Below, in pieces: positions 22,607 to 32,210 of a stretch of DNA of 64,000 bases. A program made the translations under genes and the position numbers. Position 1 is the stretch's first letter; each line of letters opens with the position of its first letter. The notes under the pieces were generated by a model. The model searched no databases. It worked only from the letters and a program-made list of their open reading frames with translations, and was not told the DNA's origin. The stretch is from Janthinobacterium sp. 17J80-10 (GTDB lineage: Bacteria > Pseudomonadota > Gammaproteobacteria > Burkholderiales > Burkholderiaceae_D), in NCBI RefSeq assembly GCF_004114795.1, contig NZ_CP035311.1:2728001-2792000 (forward strand), read 5' to 3'.

Positions 22607-23716
22607 GTGAAATCGATTTCAGTATTCAACAATAAAGGCGGCGTGGGAAAAACCACCCTTACTTATCACGTCGGGCACGCTCTATCTGAGATGGGGTTTA
22701 AAGTGCTAATGATAGATGCGGACCCACAATGCAATTTAACTATTTATTCTTTAAATCAAGAATCAATCCATAGCATCTGGGAAAAGGAAGATAAATTTAT
22801 AGATGCAGGGTTCGAATCGTCGAAAAATTCACTCGTTCTAGATGATTTCCGCAACTTAATTAATGAGCCAAGAAGCTTGCATTTTATTTTAAAACCTACT
22901 GAAGAAGGTACTGGCGACCTTGAGTCCTTACCCCCCCCAGTGAAGCTCTCCAGTTCGCTCGATATTATTCCAGGCAGGCTCACACTGCACCTATATGAAG
23001 ACAAAATCGCTGAACGATGGGCTGGAATATATAGAGGCGACCCGTTGGCTATACGCACAGTTACGAAAATCAGAGAAATCAGCGAAAAATACAGCACGCA
23101 GTATGGCTATGATTACGTCATCATTGATACTTCGCCGAGTTTGGGGTCACTAAATAAAGTAGTTATATCAACAGTTGATGGTTTTTTTGTTCCTGCGGCT
23201 CCCGATTTATTTTCACTATATGGCATTCGGAACATCGGCAAATCTCTCAGCGCCTGGAAAGCCGAGTTCAATATCATTTATCAGCTTATTTCAGAAGAGA
23301 AGAGGCATTCTTTTCCAAAAGATTTTGTGTCATTTTTGGGCTACACAATCTATAACGCAAAAAAATACTCTGGCGTGAATAACACTTGGAACTTGGCCCA
23401 TGCTCATTTCAACTATGCAAACCGGATACCGGAAACTATCAAACGGTGCATCGAAAAAGGGTTACGTAGCCATCTAGACGACGCGACTATGAGTGCACCA
23501 ATAGGCGAAACTTCAGTGATGCACTCGCACAATACCTTTCCAACGATGGCACAGCACTATCACACTCCAATGTGGAGGATCCCATCGCTACCTGAAATTG
23601 AAACGGAACATGCGAGCACCATACGGGGAGCAAGCGCAAAATACCAAGAAACTGGCGCTGCGTATCGCCAGTTTTGCGAATCGATGCTAAAAAGAATTGA
23701 ATTGTTGGATGCGTAA
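22607..23716 (+). CDS. ParA/Soj-like P-loop ATPase (island-borne, no ParB)
   Basis: 369 residues starting MKSISVFNNKGGVGKTTLTY with the deviant Walker A (KGGVGKTT), Walker A' region VLMIDADPQCN, and Walker B YDYVIIDTSPSLG. It belongs to the MinD/ParA superfamily, but about 100 extra residues follow the ATPase core, including a His-rich segment (HSHNTFPTMAQHYH). No parB or parS is seen. The next gene, a RelA/SpoT-domain protein, starts two bases after its stop, so the two form a unit. Base composition is clearly more AT-rich than the host genes. Partitioning of a plasmid or a defence role are both possible. The function is unknown. Confidence 0.85.
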   Translation: MKSISVFNNKGGVGKTTLTYHVGHALSEMGFKVLMIDADPQCNLTIYSLNQESIHSIWEKEDKFIDAGFESSKNSLVLDDFRNLINEPRSLHFILKPTEEGTGDLESLPPPVKLSSSLDIIPGRLTLHLYEDKIAERWAGIYRGDPLAIRTVTKIREISEKYSTQYGYDYVIIDTSPSLGSLNKVVISTVDGFFVPAAPDLFSLYGIRNIGKSLSAWKAEFNIIYQLISEEKRHSFPKDFVSFLGYTIYNAKKYSGVNNTWNLAHAHFNYANRIPETIKRCIEKGLRSHLDDATMSAPIGETSVMHSHNTFPTMAQHYHTPMWRIPSLPEIETEHASTIRGASAKYQETGAAYRQFCESMLKRIELLDA

Positions 23717-23717
23717 C

Positions 23718-24395
23718 ATGAATAAAGAAGAGAGTATTGCTTCAGCAACCTGCAAATTCAATGATGATAAGCATCTATTTGAACGTTTTTTAAATGGTGT
23801 GGTTGACTTTTTTAAACTCGAACCTTCATTAAATCAATATGGCACACCTGTGATCCATACAATAAAAAGTAGACTGAAAAATGAAAGCCATTTAAAGGAC
23901 AAACTTGAACGGAAATGGGATGACGCGAACCCTATTTCTGCAGCAAACATATATGAAAAAATTACTGATTTAGCTGGCGTCCGAGTTCTTCATTTATACC
24001 AAGACCAATTCCCCAATATTCATAAACATATTATGAATCAAATAACCAATCGAGAATGGTTTTTACATGAGGAGCCGAAGGTTTATTCATGGGATCCGGA
24101 AGCAATTGAATTTTTTAAAAAGTTAGGACTTGCTACTGAAATTAAAGCTTCGTATTACACCAGCATACATTACGTTGTAAAACCGAAAGCGGATTCAAAT
24201 ATATGTTGCGAAATTCAGGTTCGAACTCTATTTGAGGAAATTTGGGGAGAAATTGATCACAGTATGAACTACCCCCATGCTATTGAAAATCAAGCTTGTA
24301 AAGAGCAACTAAGAGTACTCTCCAAATTGGTGTCCACAGGAACGAGACTTGCCGACTCCATATTTAGGACCAAAGAGCTCACTGTGCAAAATTGA
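23718..24395 (+). CDS. RelA/SpoT-domain nucleotidyltransferase-like protein
   Basis: 225 residues from ATG 23718. It has a stand-alone synthetase-like domain: TIKSRLKNESHLKDKLERK, IYEKITDLAGVRVLHLY (the D..G.R motif), YYTSIHYVV (the GYxSxH-like segment) and EIQVRTLFEEIWGEIDHSMNY (Glu of EIQxRT). There is no hydrolase HD domain and no TGS/ACT tail. Known relatives make (p)ppGpp or act as toxins that pyrophosphorylate tRNA. The 3' end abuts an IS66 fragment, so the last residues (about RTKELTVQN) may not be original. It is coupled to the ParA-like gene. Confidence 0.82.
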   Translation: MNKEESIASATCKFNDDKHLFERFLNGVVDFFKLEPSLNQYGTPVIHTIKSRLKNESHLKDKLERKWDDANPISAANIYEKITDLAGVRVLHLYQDQFPNIHKHIMNQITNREWFLHEEPKVYSWDPEAIEFFKKLGLATEIKASYYTSIHYVVKPKADSNICCEIQVRTLFEEIWGEIDHSMNYPHAIENQACKEQLRVLSKLVSTGTRLADSIFRTKELTVQN

Positions 24396-24399
24396 CGAT

Positions 24400-24831
24400 A
24401 CAAAGCAGTCAGTCGTGGTGTCGGCGTCAGCGCCGCCTTCAATGCGGATCACCGCACCGGCGAAGGTGATTTCAATCTGGCCGTGCCGTGCTCGCAGTGA
24501 TGGAGATGCCGCCATGCCAGCATCGGCCACGACCACCGGCAACAAGGCCGACGACGCTGTGCTATCGAACAAGCCAGCACGATAGTGGCGACGCCATTTG
24601 AACAGCATGTTGGCGTTGATGCCATGCTCCCTGGCCAGACGCGACACGGAGACGCCCGGCTCGCAAGCGGCCTGCGCAAGGTGTTTCTTGAATTCGAGAG
24701 GATGGTTCGGACGGCCCTTGCGGTTCCCCTGCTTGATTGTTGTATCCAAAGTAGTTCCTACCAAAAAACAGCGGGAGCCACTTTGGCTCATCCAGGAAAC
24801 CGCGTCCAGACGGTGCGAAGTTGACGCTTAC
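24400..24831 (-). mobile_element. IS66-family fragment (left end and tnpA)
   Basis: The minus strand starts at 24831 with GTAAGCGTCAAC, the typical IS66 terminal sequence. It then encodes the IS66 accessory protein TnpA: GRPNHPLEFKKHLAQAAC, VSVSRLAREHGINANMLFKW and EITFAGAVIRIEGGADAD. Homology stops just after this last motif near 24415. tnpB and tnpC (transposase) and the other end are missing, so the element is inert. It lies between the RelA/SpoT gene and hsdR, its end two bases from the hsdR stop. Confidence 0.85.
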
Positions 24832-24833
24832 TC

Positions 24834-27800
24834 TCAATGCGACGACCTCAACAAATCGAAAACAATCTTTGCAAATCCAGCCGCTTTTTTCGGGTCTGAC
24901 AACAACTGCATCATCTGCTCCCGATGTGCATCGCTACTATCCAGGATTGCATCGTCCACCGCCTTGGGAAAATCGCCCAGTAGCGCTTGCTCGGCAGTAT
25001 TGTTCGCCAATTGCCGCATCACCACTTCATTTTCCTTCACCTTGTCGCGGATGGTATGGGCGTAATTGACCATGTCGCTTTCGGTCAGATGATCGGTGAT
25101 GAACAGCTCATTCAACCTATGCACGATCTGGGACAGGAACTCGACTTTCTTGTCCTTGGCTTTGGCCGTCCCTGCCTCGTCGCCCGGCGCCAGCTTGTAT
25201 TCATCCGACTCTTGCATGATCAAGTCATGCTGGCGGATTTTGGACAACCGGTAATGGCTTAATACGATGCTGTTCAAATCGACATCGTCTTCATCAATGA
25301 TGGTCTCGCGCAGCATCGGACGCAGGTTGCGCGCGTACAAGCTCAGCTTTTCCAAGTCCTTGTCGTCGTAATCGACGATCTGCGACATGAATTCATAGAA
25401 GCGCACAAAGGTGCCCAGGTCTTTCTTGAAGATTTCCAGTGCATCCTTTTCCTGCTTGCATACCTTGAACGATTTCTCGGCATTGGCGATCAACACCGCA
25501 TCCTTGGTCTGCTTGGTGCGCTCGAAGATATCCCGCGCCTGCTTGTATGCTTCCACCGCCGACTTGTAGCGCTTTTGCCAGCGCTCGACCGCCGGTTTGC
25601 AGATATTGGCAATCGCTGCATTGCTTTTGCTTTTCACAAAGAACGCATCGCAGAATTGCTCGACCTCATTCCAGGTAAATACGCCAGCCGCGCGCAATTT
25701 ATCGAACAGGTCAAAAATCAGATCGGGATCGGACACGTCCGCCAGCTCAGCAGTCTGGTAATACGGCTGGAACGCGTCGAGGATCTCCTGCGGCTCATTG
25801 AAGAAGTCCAGCACAAACGTCCCAGTCTGAGCCTTGCCCGGATAGGTCCGGTTCAGGCGCGACAGGGTTTGCACGCATTCCACGCCGCCGAGCTTCTTGT
25901 CCACATACATCGCGCACAGCTTGGGCTGGTCGAAACCGGTCTGGAACTTGTTGGCGACGATCATCACCTGATAATCATCGGTATCAAAGGCCTTGCGCAT
26001 GTCGCGGCCCTTGAGCTTCGGGTTCATGTTGGTCTCGGTGTATTTGTTACCGACCAGCGCATCTGCATTCGGGTCTTTTGCGTTGAACTCGACCTCACCT
26101 GAGAACGCCACCATCGCATGGATTTTCTGGTAACCCTGCTCGGTAATGTATTTATCGAAGCCCAACTTGTAACGCACCGCTTCCTTGCGCGAGCTAGTCA
26201 CCACCATCGCCTTGGCTTGCCCACCCAGCAATCCCATCACATTGTCCTTGAAGTGCTCGACAATCACCTGCACCTTCTGGCTGATGTTGTAGTCGTGCAG
26301 GCGCACCCACTGGTTCAGCTTGACCTTGGCCTTCTTGCTTTCCACTTCCTGATCGCTGCCGGCGATCTTCATCGCCAGGTTGTACGCGACCTTGTAGTTG
26401 GTATAGTTTTTCAGCACATCGAGAATGAAGCCTTCCTCGATCGCCTGGCGCATGCTGTACACATGGTAGGCAGCGGGCTTGTTGGTTTTGGAGGGCGTTT
26501 CATCGGGCTTGGGCAAGCGGCCAAACAATTCCAGCGTCTTGGTTTTTGGCGTGGCGGTAAAGGCCAGATAACTCAGGTTGTTCGATGCGCGGCGCAATGC
26601 GACAGCAGCGTCGAGGATATCGTCGGTGGTCAGCTCGTCATCTTCGCCGACGCCGTCGACCATCAACACTTCCTTCAACTGGCGCGCGGTCGAGCCGGTT
26701 TGCGATGAATGCGCCTCGTCGGCGATCACTACATAATTGCGTTCTTTCAGGCTGACGCTGTTTTCAATCGCCTTCAACACAAACGGAAAGGTCTGGATCG
26801 TCACGATGATGATCGGTTGCGAACTTTCCAGCGCCGCTGCCAGCTTTTCCGACTTCGAGCCATCGCCTTCCTGCCGGTTGATGCGTCCGACCACGCCATC
26901 GGTATGCTCGAACTGGTAAATCGTATCCTGCAACTGCGCATCCAGCACCGTGCGGTCGGTCACCACGATCACCGAATGGAATTGCTTGTTGCCGTGCGCG
27001 TCATACAGCGACGACAACTGATGCGCGACCCACGCGATCGAATTCGACTTGCCGGAGCCGGCGCTATGCTGGATCAAGTATTTCTGCCCCGGCCCTTCGC
27101 TCTTCGCGGCATTGACCAGCTTGTTGACCACATCCCATTGGTGATAACGCGGGAAGATCAGGCTTTCCTTCTTGTACTTGCGCCCTTCCCAATCTTCCTT
27201 CTCATCGATCTGCAAATGCACAAAGCGCGCAAGAATGTTCAGCAGGTTATCGGGCAGCAACACTTCATTCCACAGATACTCGGTCGCGTACTTGTTCACA
27301 TCAATCGGCACATCGTTGCCCGCGCCGCCTTCCGCCGTGCCTTTGTTAAACGGCAGGAAAAAGGTGTCGTCGCCTTCCAGCCGTGTCGCCATATACACCT
27401 CGTACTGGCTGACCGCAAAATGCACTAGCGCACCGCGCTTGAAGGTCAACAAGGGTTCCGGTTTTTTGGTGACCGGATCTACGGCTAAGCGCGTGGTCTT
27501 GTACTGCTTGATCGCGTTGTGCACCGCTTGCTTGAACTCCGACTTCAGTTCAAGGGTAGCCACCGGCAAACCATTGACAAACAACACCAGATCGATGCGC
27601 CAGGCATTGGCCTTGGCTCCGGTTTCCTCCAGGTGCGCAGCGGTCGCCCACGGGCTGTACACCAGCTCCGGCACTACCCGCAACCGGTTCTGCTGATACC
27701 GCGCCAATGTATCCGGATTCAGATCATGTTCAGGCTTGAACTGGCACAAGCTAAAGCGCGTGCCACGGTCGCGCAACTCATGGCGCAACACGCCCAGCGT

Positions 27801-28094
27801 GCCGAAGGTGCGCATCTCTTTGTTGGCCGCATTTGGATCGGCCTTGTTCAATTGCGCAGCAACCCGCTCGATAAACTTTTGTTCAGGATCATTCGGATAC
27901 AGCGCACAAAACTTTTGCCATTGCTCGTCCTGCGACTCTTTGACAAAGCCCAGCACATCCTCTTCATACAAAGCCAGCGCGCGATTGTATTTATCGGCTG
28001 TGCCGAGCAGCCAGCCATTGGCGACCAATTGTCGGATTATGTCGTTTTGAAAGACAAGCTCATTGGCCTTGCCGTGGCTGGGCATATATGTCAT
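24834..28094 (-). CDS. hsdR: Type I restriction enzyme, R subunit
   Basis: 1086 residues. The N-terminal nuclease domain includes WRIDLVLFVNGLPVATLELKSEF, the PD-(D/E)xK site (Asp, then Glu-x-Lys). The SF2 translocase motor follows, with Walker A HSAGSGKSNSIAW, DEAH box IADEAHSSQTG, TATPKTKTLELFG and the C-terminal helicase lobe TGFDQPKLCAMYVDK and TLSRLNRTYPGK. It cuts unmethylated foreign DNA with HsdM and HsdS. Its ATG overlaps the hsdS stop (ATGA). The stop is two bases from an IS66 end, so a few C-terminal residues may have been replaced by the insertion. Confidence 0.95.
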   Translation of the reverse strand: MTYMPSHGKANELVFQNDIIRQLVANGWLLGTADKYNRALALYEEDVLGFVKESQDEQWQKFCALYPNDPEQKFIERVAAQLNKADPNAANKEMRTFGTLGVLRHELRDRGTRFSLCQFKPEHDLNPDTLARYQQNRLRVVPELVYSPWATAAHLEETGAKANAWRIDLVLFVNGLPVATLELKSEFKQAVHNAIKQYKTTRLAVDPVTKKPEPLLTFKRGALVHFAVSQYEVYMATRLEGDDTFFLPFNKGTAEGGAGNDVPIDVNKYATEYLWNEVLLPDNLLNILARFVHLQIDEKEDWEGRKYKKESLIFPRYHQWDVVNKLVNAAKSEGPGQKYLIQHSAGSGKSNSIAWVAHQLSSLYDAHGNKQFHSVIVVTDRTVLDAQLQDTIYQFEHTDGVVGRINRQEGDGSKSEKLAAALESSQPIIIVTIQTFPFVLKAIENSVSLKERNYVVIADEAHSSQTGSTARQLKEVLMVDGVGEDDELTTDDILDAAVALRRASNNLSYLAFTATPKTKTLELFGRLPKPDETPSKTNKPAAYHVYSMRQAIEEGFILDVLKNYTNYKVAYNLAMKIAGSDQEVESKKAKVKLNQWVRLHDYNISQKVQVIVEHFKDNVMGLLGGQAKAMVVTSSRKEAVRYKLGFDKYITEQGYQKIHAMVAFSGEVEFNAKDPNADALVGNKYTETNMNPKLKGRDMRKAFDTDDYQVMIVANKFQTGFDQPKLCAMYVDKKLGGVECVQTLSRLNRTYPGKAQTGTFVLDFFNEPQEILDAFQPYYQTAELADVSDPDLIFDLFDKLRAAGVFTWNEVEQFCDAFFVKSKSNAAIANICKPAVERWQKRYKSAVEAYKQARDIFERTKQTKDAVLIANAEKSFKVCKQEKDALEIFKKDLGTFVRFYEFMSQIVDYDDKDLEKLSLYARNLRPMLRETIIDEDDVDLNSIVLSHYRLSKIRQHDLIMQESDEYKLAPGDEAGTAKAKDKKVEFLSQIVHRLNELFITDHLTESDMVNYAHTIRDKVKENEVVMRQLANNTAEQALLGDFPKAVDDAILDSSDAHREQMMQLLSDPKKAAGFAKIVFDLLRSSH

Positions 28095-29449
28095 GCGGCG
28101 ATCTTTTTATTGGTGGTTTGGGAGGGTGCTTGCCAGTTGCGGACGTCGATTTTTCCGGTGACGGCGGCTGAGATGAGGGCGGTGCGACGTTCTTGAAGTA
28201 ACGCGATTTGTTGTGCCACCTTTTGTTCCAGCAAATCAAATTGAACTTTTTGCCTATCCAGAAAAGCAGAAATTTCCTCTTGCTCGTCATACGGCGGATA
28301 AGGAAATTTAAATTGCCTGAAAGTTTCAGCGGGAAGATGCGCAATAGTTGATTTACCTGCACCACTGATAAACCGTTCTTGATGAACAGCGTTAAACAAT
28401 TGGTAATACATGAAACGGGTATTGTCTGACAATGCGTTCGATGGTCTTAATCTGTGCAATGCTTTCTGATAAAAGACTGGCTCTTCATTTTCCCAAATAG
28501 CGCACCGTCCGATCTCACCACCTTCACAAACAATTAAATCGCCCTTTCGTACAGAATACCGATCTTGCTCTTCCGGGCGAAAATCCATCTGAGGAAGATC
28601 TACTGTGTTCACGCTATCCCATTGAACGTCTGTGTTTCTAAGATATGGGGCCAAAAAATTCCCAGTGATTTTTTTATCATCAAGCATTTTTCCAAGCAGT
28701 ACTTGGTACCTGAATGATAATTTAGCGACGATCCAATGTTCTGGAACTTCACCCAACCACTCAACACCCGAGTCGCGCATCGGCGCATTGGAATTTAAAC
28801 CTTTGGTCACGGCATGACTAATCACTGCCTGACGTTTTTCTTTTAGCAGCTTGATCAGTTGTTGCTGTTTCTCGATCAGCGTGTCGATCTTGGCGATTTC
28901 GTTGTCGAGGAAATTGAATATTTTTTTTTGTTCACTTTTATCAGGCAGTAACAATTCTATGCGTTGAAACTCTTCTGGATCTAAATCCCATTGACTGACG
29001 CGAATGCCTTTTGATTGTCTTAGGTACTGAGCAATATAAATCGGATGCCGCAATAGGTAATGAATGTATTTCGGATATGCGACGTCAAAAAGTTTTGAAT
29101 ATGGTTGATATACAAAGTATGCCGGACTGACAATGCCTTCGAATTCTGAAATTGCTATCGAGCCTTGCCAGGCCTTCATCTTATTCATGACAAGATCATT
29201 AGGCTCAACCAATTGATACGGAGTCAAATCGTCCGAAGGCTTATTATTATTGTCGTCACGACTGGATGTGGGCACCACGCCATGATCCCGATAAACAGAT
29301 AGCAAGTCTTTATCGGAAAAATTAGTTCTTTTTACTCGCCTAAACAAACGACCTACCGGAATAGTTTTCCAATACTTTGGGGCTTCACCTAACCAGTCGG
29401 TATCAGTTGATTTATATTCTGGATAGGCTCGGTACTTCTCGCTCATCAT
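28091..29449 (-). CDS. hsdS: Type I restriction enzyme, specificity subunit
   Basis: 452 residues with two target-recognition domains. The first starts [19 protein letters not shown], the second [19 protein letters not shown]. Each is followed by a coiled-coil spacer: [20 protein letters not shown] and [19 protein letters not shown]. This duplicated layout reads a bipartite DNA site. Two ATG codons (29449 and 29446) are possible; the first overlaps the hsdM stop. The gene is intact; its recognition site cannot be read from the sequence. Confidence 0.94.
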   Translation of the reverse strand: MMSEKYRAYPEYKSTDTDWLGEAPKYWKTIPVGRLFRRVKRTNFSDKDLLSVYRDHGVVPTSSRDDNNNKPSDDLTPYQLVEPNDLVMNKMKAWQGSIAISEFEGIVSPAYFVYQPYSKLFDVAYPKYIHYLLRHPIYIAQYLRQSKGIRVSQWDLDPEEFQRIELLLPDKSEQKKIFNFLDNEIAKIDTLIEKQQQLIKLLKEKRQAVISHAVTKGLNSNAPMRDSGVEWLGEVPEHWIVAKLSFRYQVLLGKMLDDKKITGNFLAPYLRNTDVQWDSVNTVDLPQMDFRPEEQDRYSVRKGDLIVCEGGEIGRCAIWENEEPVFYQKALHRLRPSNALSDNTRFMYYQLFNAVHQERFISGAGKSTIAHLPAETFRQFKFPYPPYDEQEEISAFLDRQKVQFDLLEQKVAQQIALLQERRTALISAAVTGKIDVRNWQAPSQTTNKKIAA

Positions 29450-31791
29450 GAATGCACCTCTTGCAGCAATTTCATGATTTCTGCACTCACCGCATCCAAA
29501 TCCGCATCAATCTCGACCAAATCCCTCGGTGGCTGATATTGGTAAAAATGTCGATTAAACGGAATCTCATAACCGACGATGCCGATCTGCTCATCCTTGT
29601 CATCCTTCTTGCCAGCGTCGATCCAGGCATCGGACACATGCGGCAAGACTTCCCTAGTGAAGTAGGCTTCGTTCAGCTCGTTGACTGACTTCGACGGGTC
29701 GAGCGCGACGTTTTCAAAATCGCGCAAGTCGCCGTCGGCTTTGTATTCGATCACCTGGCCGTTGACGGAAAAAAGTCCGTAGATCGGATCAGCCTTGGAT
29801 TTGTGAATCTTCTTGATGATTTTTTCAGCGGCGGGATTTTTCCAGCTGACCGCATCGGTGATTTGCTTTTTCTCTTTGGCGTCGAGCGTAATGCCTTGCG
29901 CTTTGCAGGCTTTGGCGAGCACGTCGTCGAAATCATTCATGTCGTCGTGCTGCACGATGCCGATCACTTGTTGCAGTTGCCGCGCTTTCAGCAGCGTCTG
30001 TTTTTGCGCGAGCCAGGTGCTGCGGTCGAGCAGGTCCTTAATTTGTTTTTCCTTGAGATCGACGAAATGCAGCTTGATATAGCGGCGGATCGCGTCTTCA
30101 TGTGCACTGAGGTCGCCGTAGTGTTTGCAGGCCGGGGCATCGCTCCAGATCGCATTGTTCCCTGTGTCGGCTTCTGCACCGTATTGCGCATACGCCCATT
30201 GCATCGCGGCGTTGAGGGTGCCGGACTCATACCGCAGACTGGCCAGGCGCTCGTCGCTGAATTGATACGACTGGCGCAGCGGACGTTCTATCGTGATGCG
30301 GCGGTAGCCGAATTCATGCGTCTTGAAAATCTTGCTGGCGAAAGTCTTGGCGACTTCTGCTTTCGGGTTGGCAGATTGCCTGCCACGATTACTTTTCTGT
30401 TCCGCCGGTTTGTCCAGCGCACGTGCATCGACCCCTTCAAATTTGCCAAAGCAGCGGGTGATGGTGGCGATGTCTTCGTCATCCATCACGTTGCGCTTGC
30501 TACCCAAGGATTTACGCATCTTGCCGCACAGGTTGACGCCGTTGATCAGTTGCACGCTGCCTTTTCGCTCTGCCGCTTTTTTGTTGGAGAGTATCCAGAC
30601 ATAGGTGGCGATGCCGGTGTTGTAGAACATGTCGGTCGGGAGAGCGACGATCGCCTCCAGCAAATCGGCTTCGAGGATGTAGCGGCGGATTTCGGATTCG
30701 CCGGAACCTGCGCCGCCGGTGAACAAGGGGGAACCGTTCAAAATGATGCCGATGCGGGCACCGCCGTCGGATGCATCGCGCATCTTGCTGATCAGGTGCA
30801 GCAGGAACAAGAGCGAACCGTCGGACACGCGCGGCAGGCCGGGGCCGAAGCGGCCGTCGAAACCTTTCTCATCATGCTCGGCGTTAACAGAACCTTCAAT
30901 CTTTTTCCAGTCGACGCCGAACGGCGGATTGGACAGCATGTAGTCGAACTGGGTGGAATAGAGCTGGTCGTTGGAGAGCGTGTTGCCGAGCTTGATGTTG
31001 CCGACCTCTTGCCCTTTGATGAGCATGTCTGCTTTGCAGATGGCGTAGCTTTCCGGATTGAGTTCCTGGCCGTAGGCGCGCATCACTGCTTGCGGGTTGA
31101 GCTCGTGCACGTACTCCATGCCGCTTGAGAGAAAGCCGCCAGTGCCTGCGGTGGGGTCGTAGATGGTGCGGATAATGCCGGGCTTGGTGAGCGCGGCGTC
31201 GTCTTCCATGAATACCAGCGCGGTGGTGAGCCGCACGATGTCGCGCGGCGTGAAGTGTTCACCGGCAGTTTCGTTCGATCCTTCGGCAAAGCGGCGGATC
31301 AGTTCTTCAAACACCAGCCCCATGTCATGGTTGGAAACGGCCTTGGGGCTCAAGTCGATGGTGCGCACTTTTTGCACGACCTTGTAGAGCAGATTAGCGT
31401 CATTCAATTGCCCGACGAATTCGGCAAAGTTGAAGTATTCAAAAATCTCGCGGGCGTCTTTGGAAAAACTTTGGATGTAGTTTTCCAGGTTGGCCTTGAT
31501 GCCGGATTCGCCCAGTTTGGCGAGGTTCATTTTGGAAGTATTGAAAAACGACAGGCCGCCAGTGGCGCGCAGCAGCAGTTTTTCTTGCGCGTCTTCAGGC
31601 AGCTTGGTCTTTTGAACTTTTTCGTATTCGGCGACTACCTTGTCTTTGGTAGCTTCGAGCACGCATTCGAGGCGGCGCAATAAGCAAAACGGTAGGATGA
31701 TACGGCCGTACTGGCTTTGCTTGAAGTCGCCACGGAGCAAATCGGCGATGGCCCAGGATTCGAATGCGAGATTGTTGGGGGTTTGTGTCAT
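29446..31791 (-). CDS. hsdM: Type I restriction enzyme, methylase subunit (long form)
   Basis: 781 residues, well above the roughly 500-550 usual for HsdM. The N-terminal HsdM_N helical domain ([20 protein letters not shown]) is followed by the N6-adenine methylase core: SAM motif [15 protein letters not shown] and catalytic NPPFGVDWK. The extra C-terminal region of over 200 residues is helical and charged ([39 protein letters not shown]). It is the first gene of the hsdM-hsdS-hsdR operon. Confidence 0.94.
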   Translation of the reverse strand: MTQTPNNLAFESWAIADLLRGDFKQSQYGRIILPFCLLRRLECVLEATKDKVVAEYEKVQKTKLPEDAQEKLLLRATGGLSFFNTSKMNLAKLGESGIKANLENYIQSFSKDAREIFEYFNFAEFVGQLNDANLLYKVVQKVRTIDLSPKAVSNHDMGLVFEELIRRFAEGSNETAGEHFTPRDIVRLTTALVFMEDDAALTKPGIIRTIYDPTAGTGGFLSSGMEYVHELNPQAVMRAYGQELNPESYAICKADMLIKGQEVGNIKLGNTLSNDQLYSTQFDYMLSNPPFGVDWKKIEGSVNAEHDEKGFDGRFGPGLPRVSDGSLLFLLHLISKMRDASDGGARIGIILNGSPLFTGGAGSGESEIRRYILEADLLEAIVALPTDMFYNTGIATYVWILSNKKAAERKGSVQLINGVNLCGKMRKSLGSKRNVMDDEDIATITRCFGKFEGVDARALDKPAEQKSNRGRQSANPKAEVAKTFASKIFKTHEFGYRRITIERPLRQSYQFSDERLASLRYESGTLNAAMQWAYAQYGAEADTGNNAIWSDAPACKHYGDLSAHEDAIRRYIKLHFVDLKEKQIKDLLDRSTWLAQKQTLLKARQLQQVIGIVQHDDMNDFDDVLAKACKAQGITLDAKEKKQITDAVSWKNPAAEKIIKKIHKSKADPIYGLFSVNGQVIEYKADGDLRDFENVALDPSKSVNELNEAYFTREVLPHVSDAWIDAGKKDDKDEQIGIVGYEIPFNRHFYQYQPPRDLVEIDADLDAVSAEIMKLLQEVHS

Positions 31792-32160
31792 TTGTATGGT
31801 CAGGGTGTGTCAGGTCTGGCGAGAGCAGGAATGCATCGACCGCCAGCGATATTCATTTCAGCGAAAAAGCCGTTCTTGGAAGGCAAAATTCTGAGCATCT
31901 TACTTTGCGACAATAGTTATTATTAGTCAATAAAGCAATTTAACAACACTTCACGAGTCGTTCTGAGTAGATAGGTCGTTGCCAGCGACGCGTTTATCAA
32001 TTGCATAGCGAAAAATGGGATGAATTAAAGGTGGCACATTACAATCCAAAACTCCTCGTCATGTCCACTTCCATTATCGCGACGGATTGCAGCAGAAAAA
32101 CCTGATTGCCAGCGCCAATGCAGTTCCCGAAAAGGCGATGGCGGTGCGATTCCCTCCTTG
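31792..32160. other. Intergenic region between divergent hsdM and fic
   Basis: About 370 bases hold the outward promoters of hsdM and fic. A stretch at 32021-32164 has one open plus-strand frame without a start (reads HVHFHYRDGLQQKN, then AVPEKAMAVRF and a stop) that looks codon-like and may be a gene scrap. I recognise no family and see no RNA gene. Confidence 0.4.
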
Positions 32161-32206
32161 TTGAGCCGAATATGCTATCTTTACGGCTCAATTATTGAGC
32201 CGTAAA
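32161..32206. promoter_or_regulatory. Operator of the fic gene
   Basis: A perfect inverted repeat with 12-base arms, TTTACGGCTCAA (32180-32191) and TTGAGCCGTAAA (32195-32206), spaced by TTA. An extra half-site TTGAGCCG lies at 32161. It ends four bases before the fic ATG and covers the ribosome-binding region. The Fic protein has a C-terminal winged helix that may bind here. Confidence 0.7.
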
Positions 32207-32210
32207 TGAC

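Noticed and set aside
22607-23716. Plasmid partition locus
   Set aside because: ParA-like motifs are present, but no ParB gene, no centromere-like repeats and no replication gene are seen, and the partner is a RelA/SpoT-domain protein.
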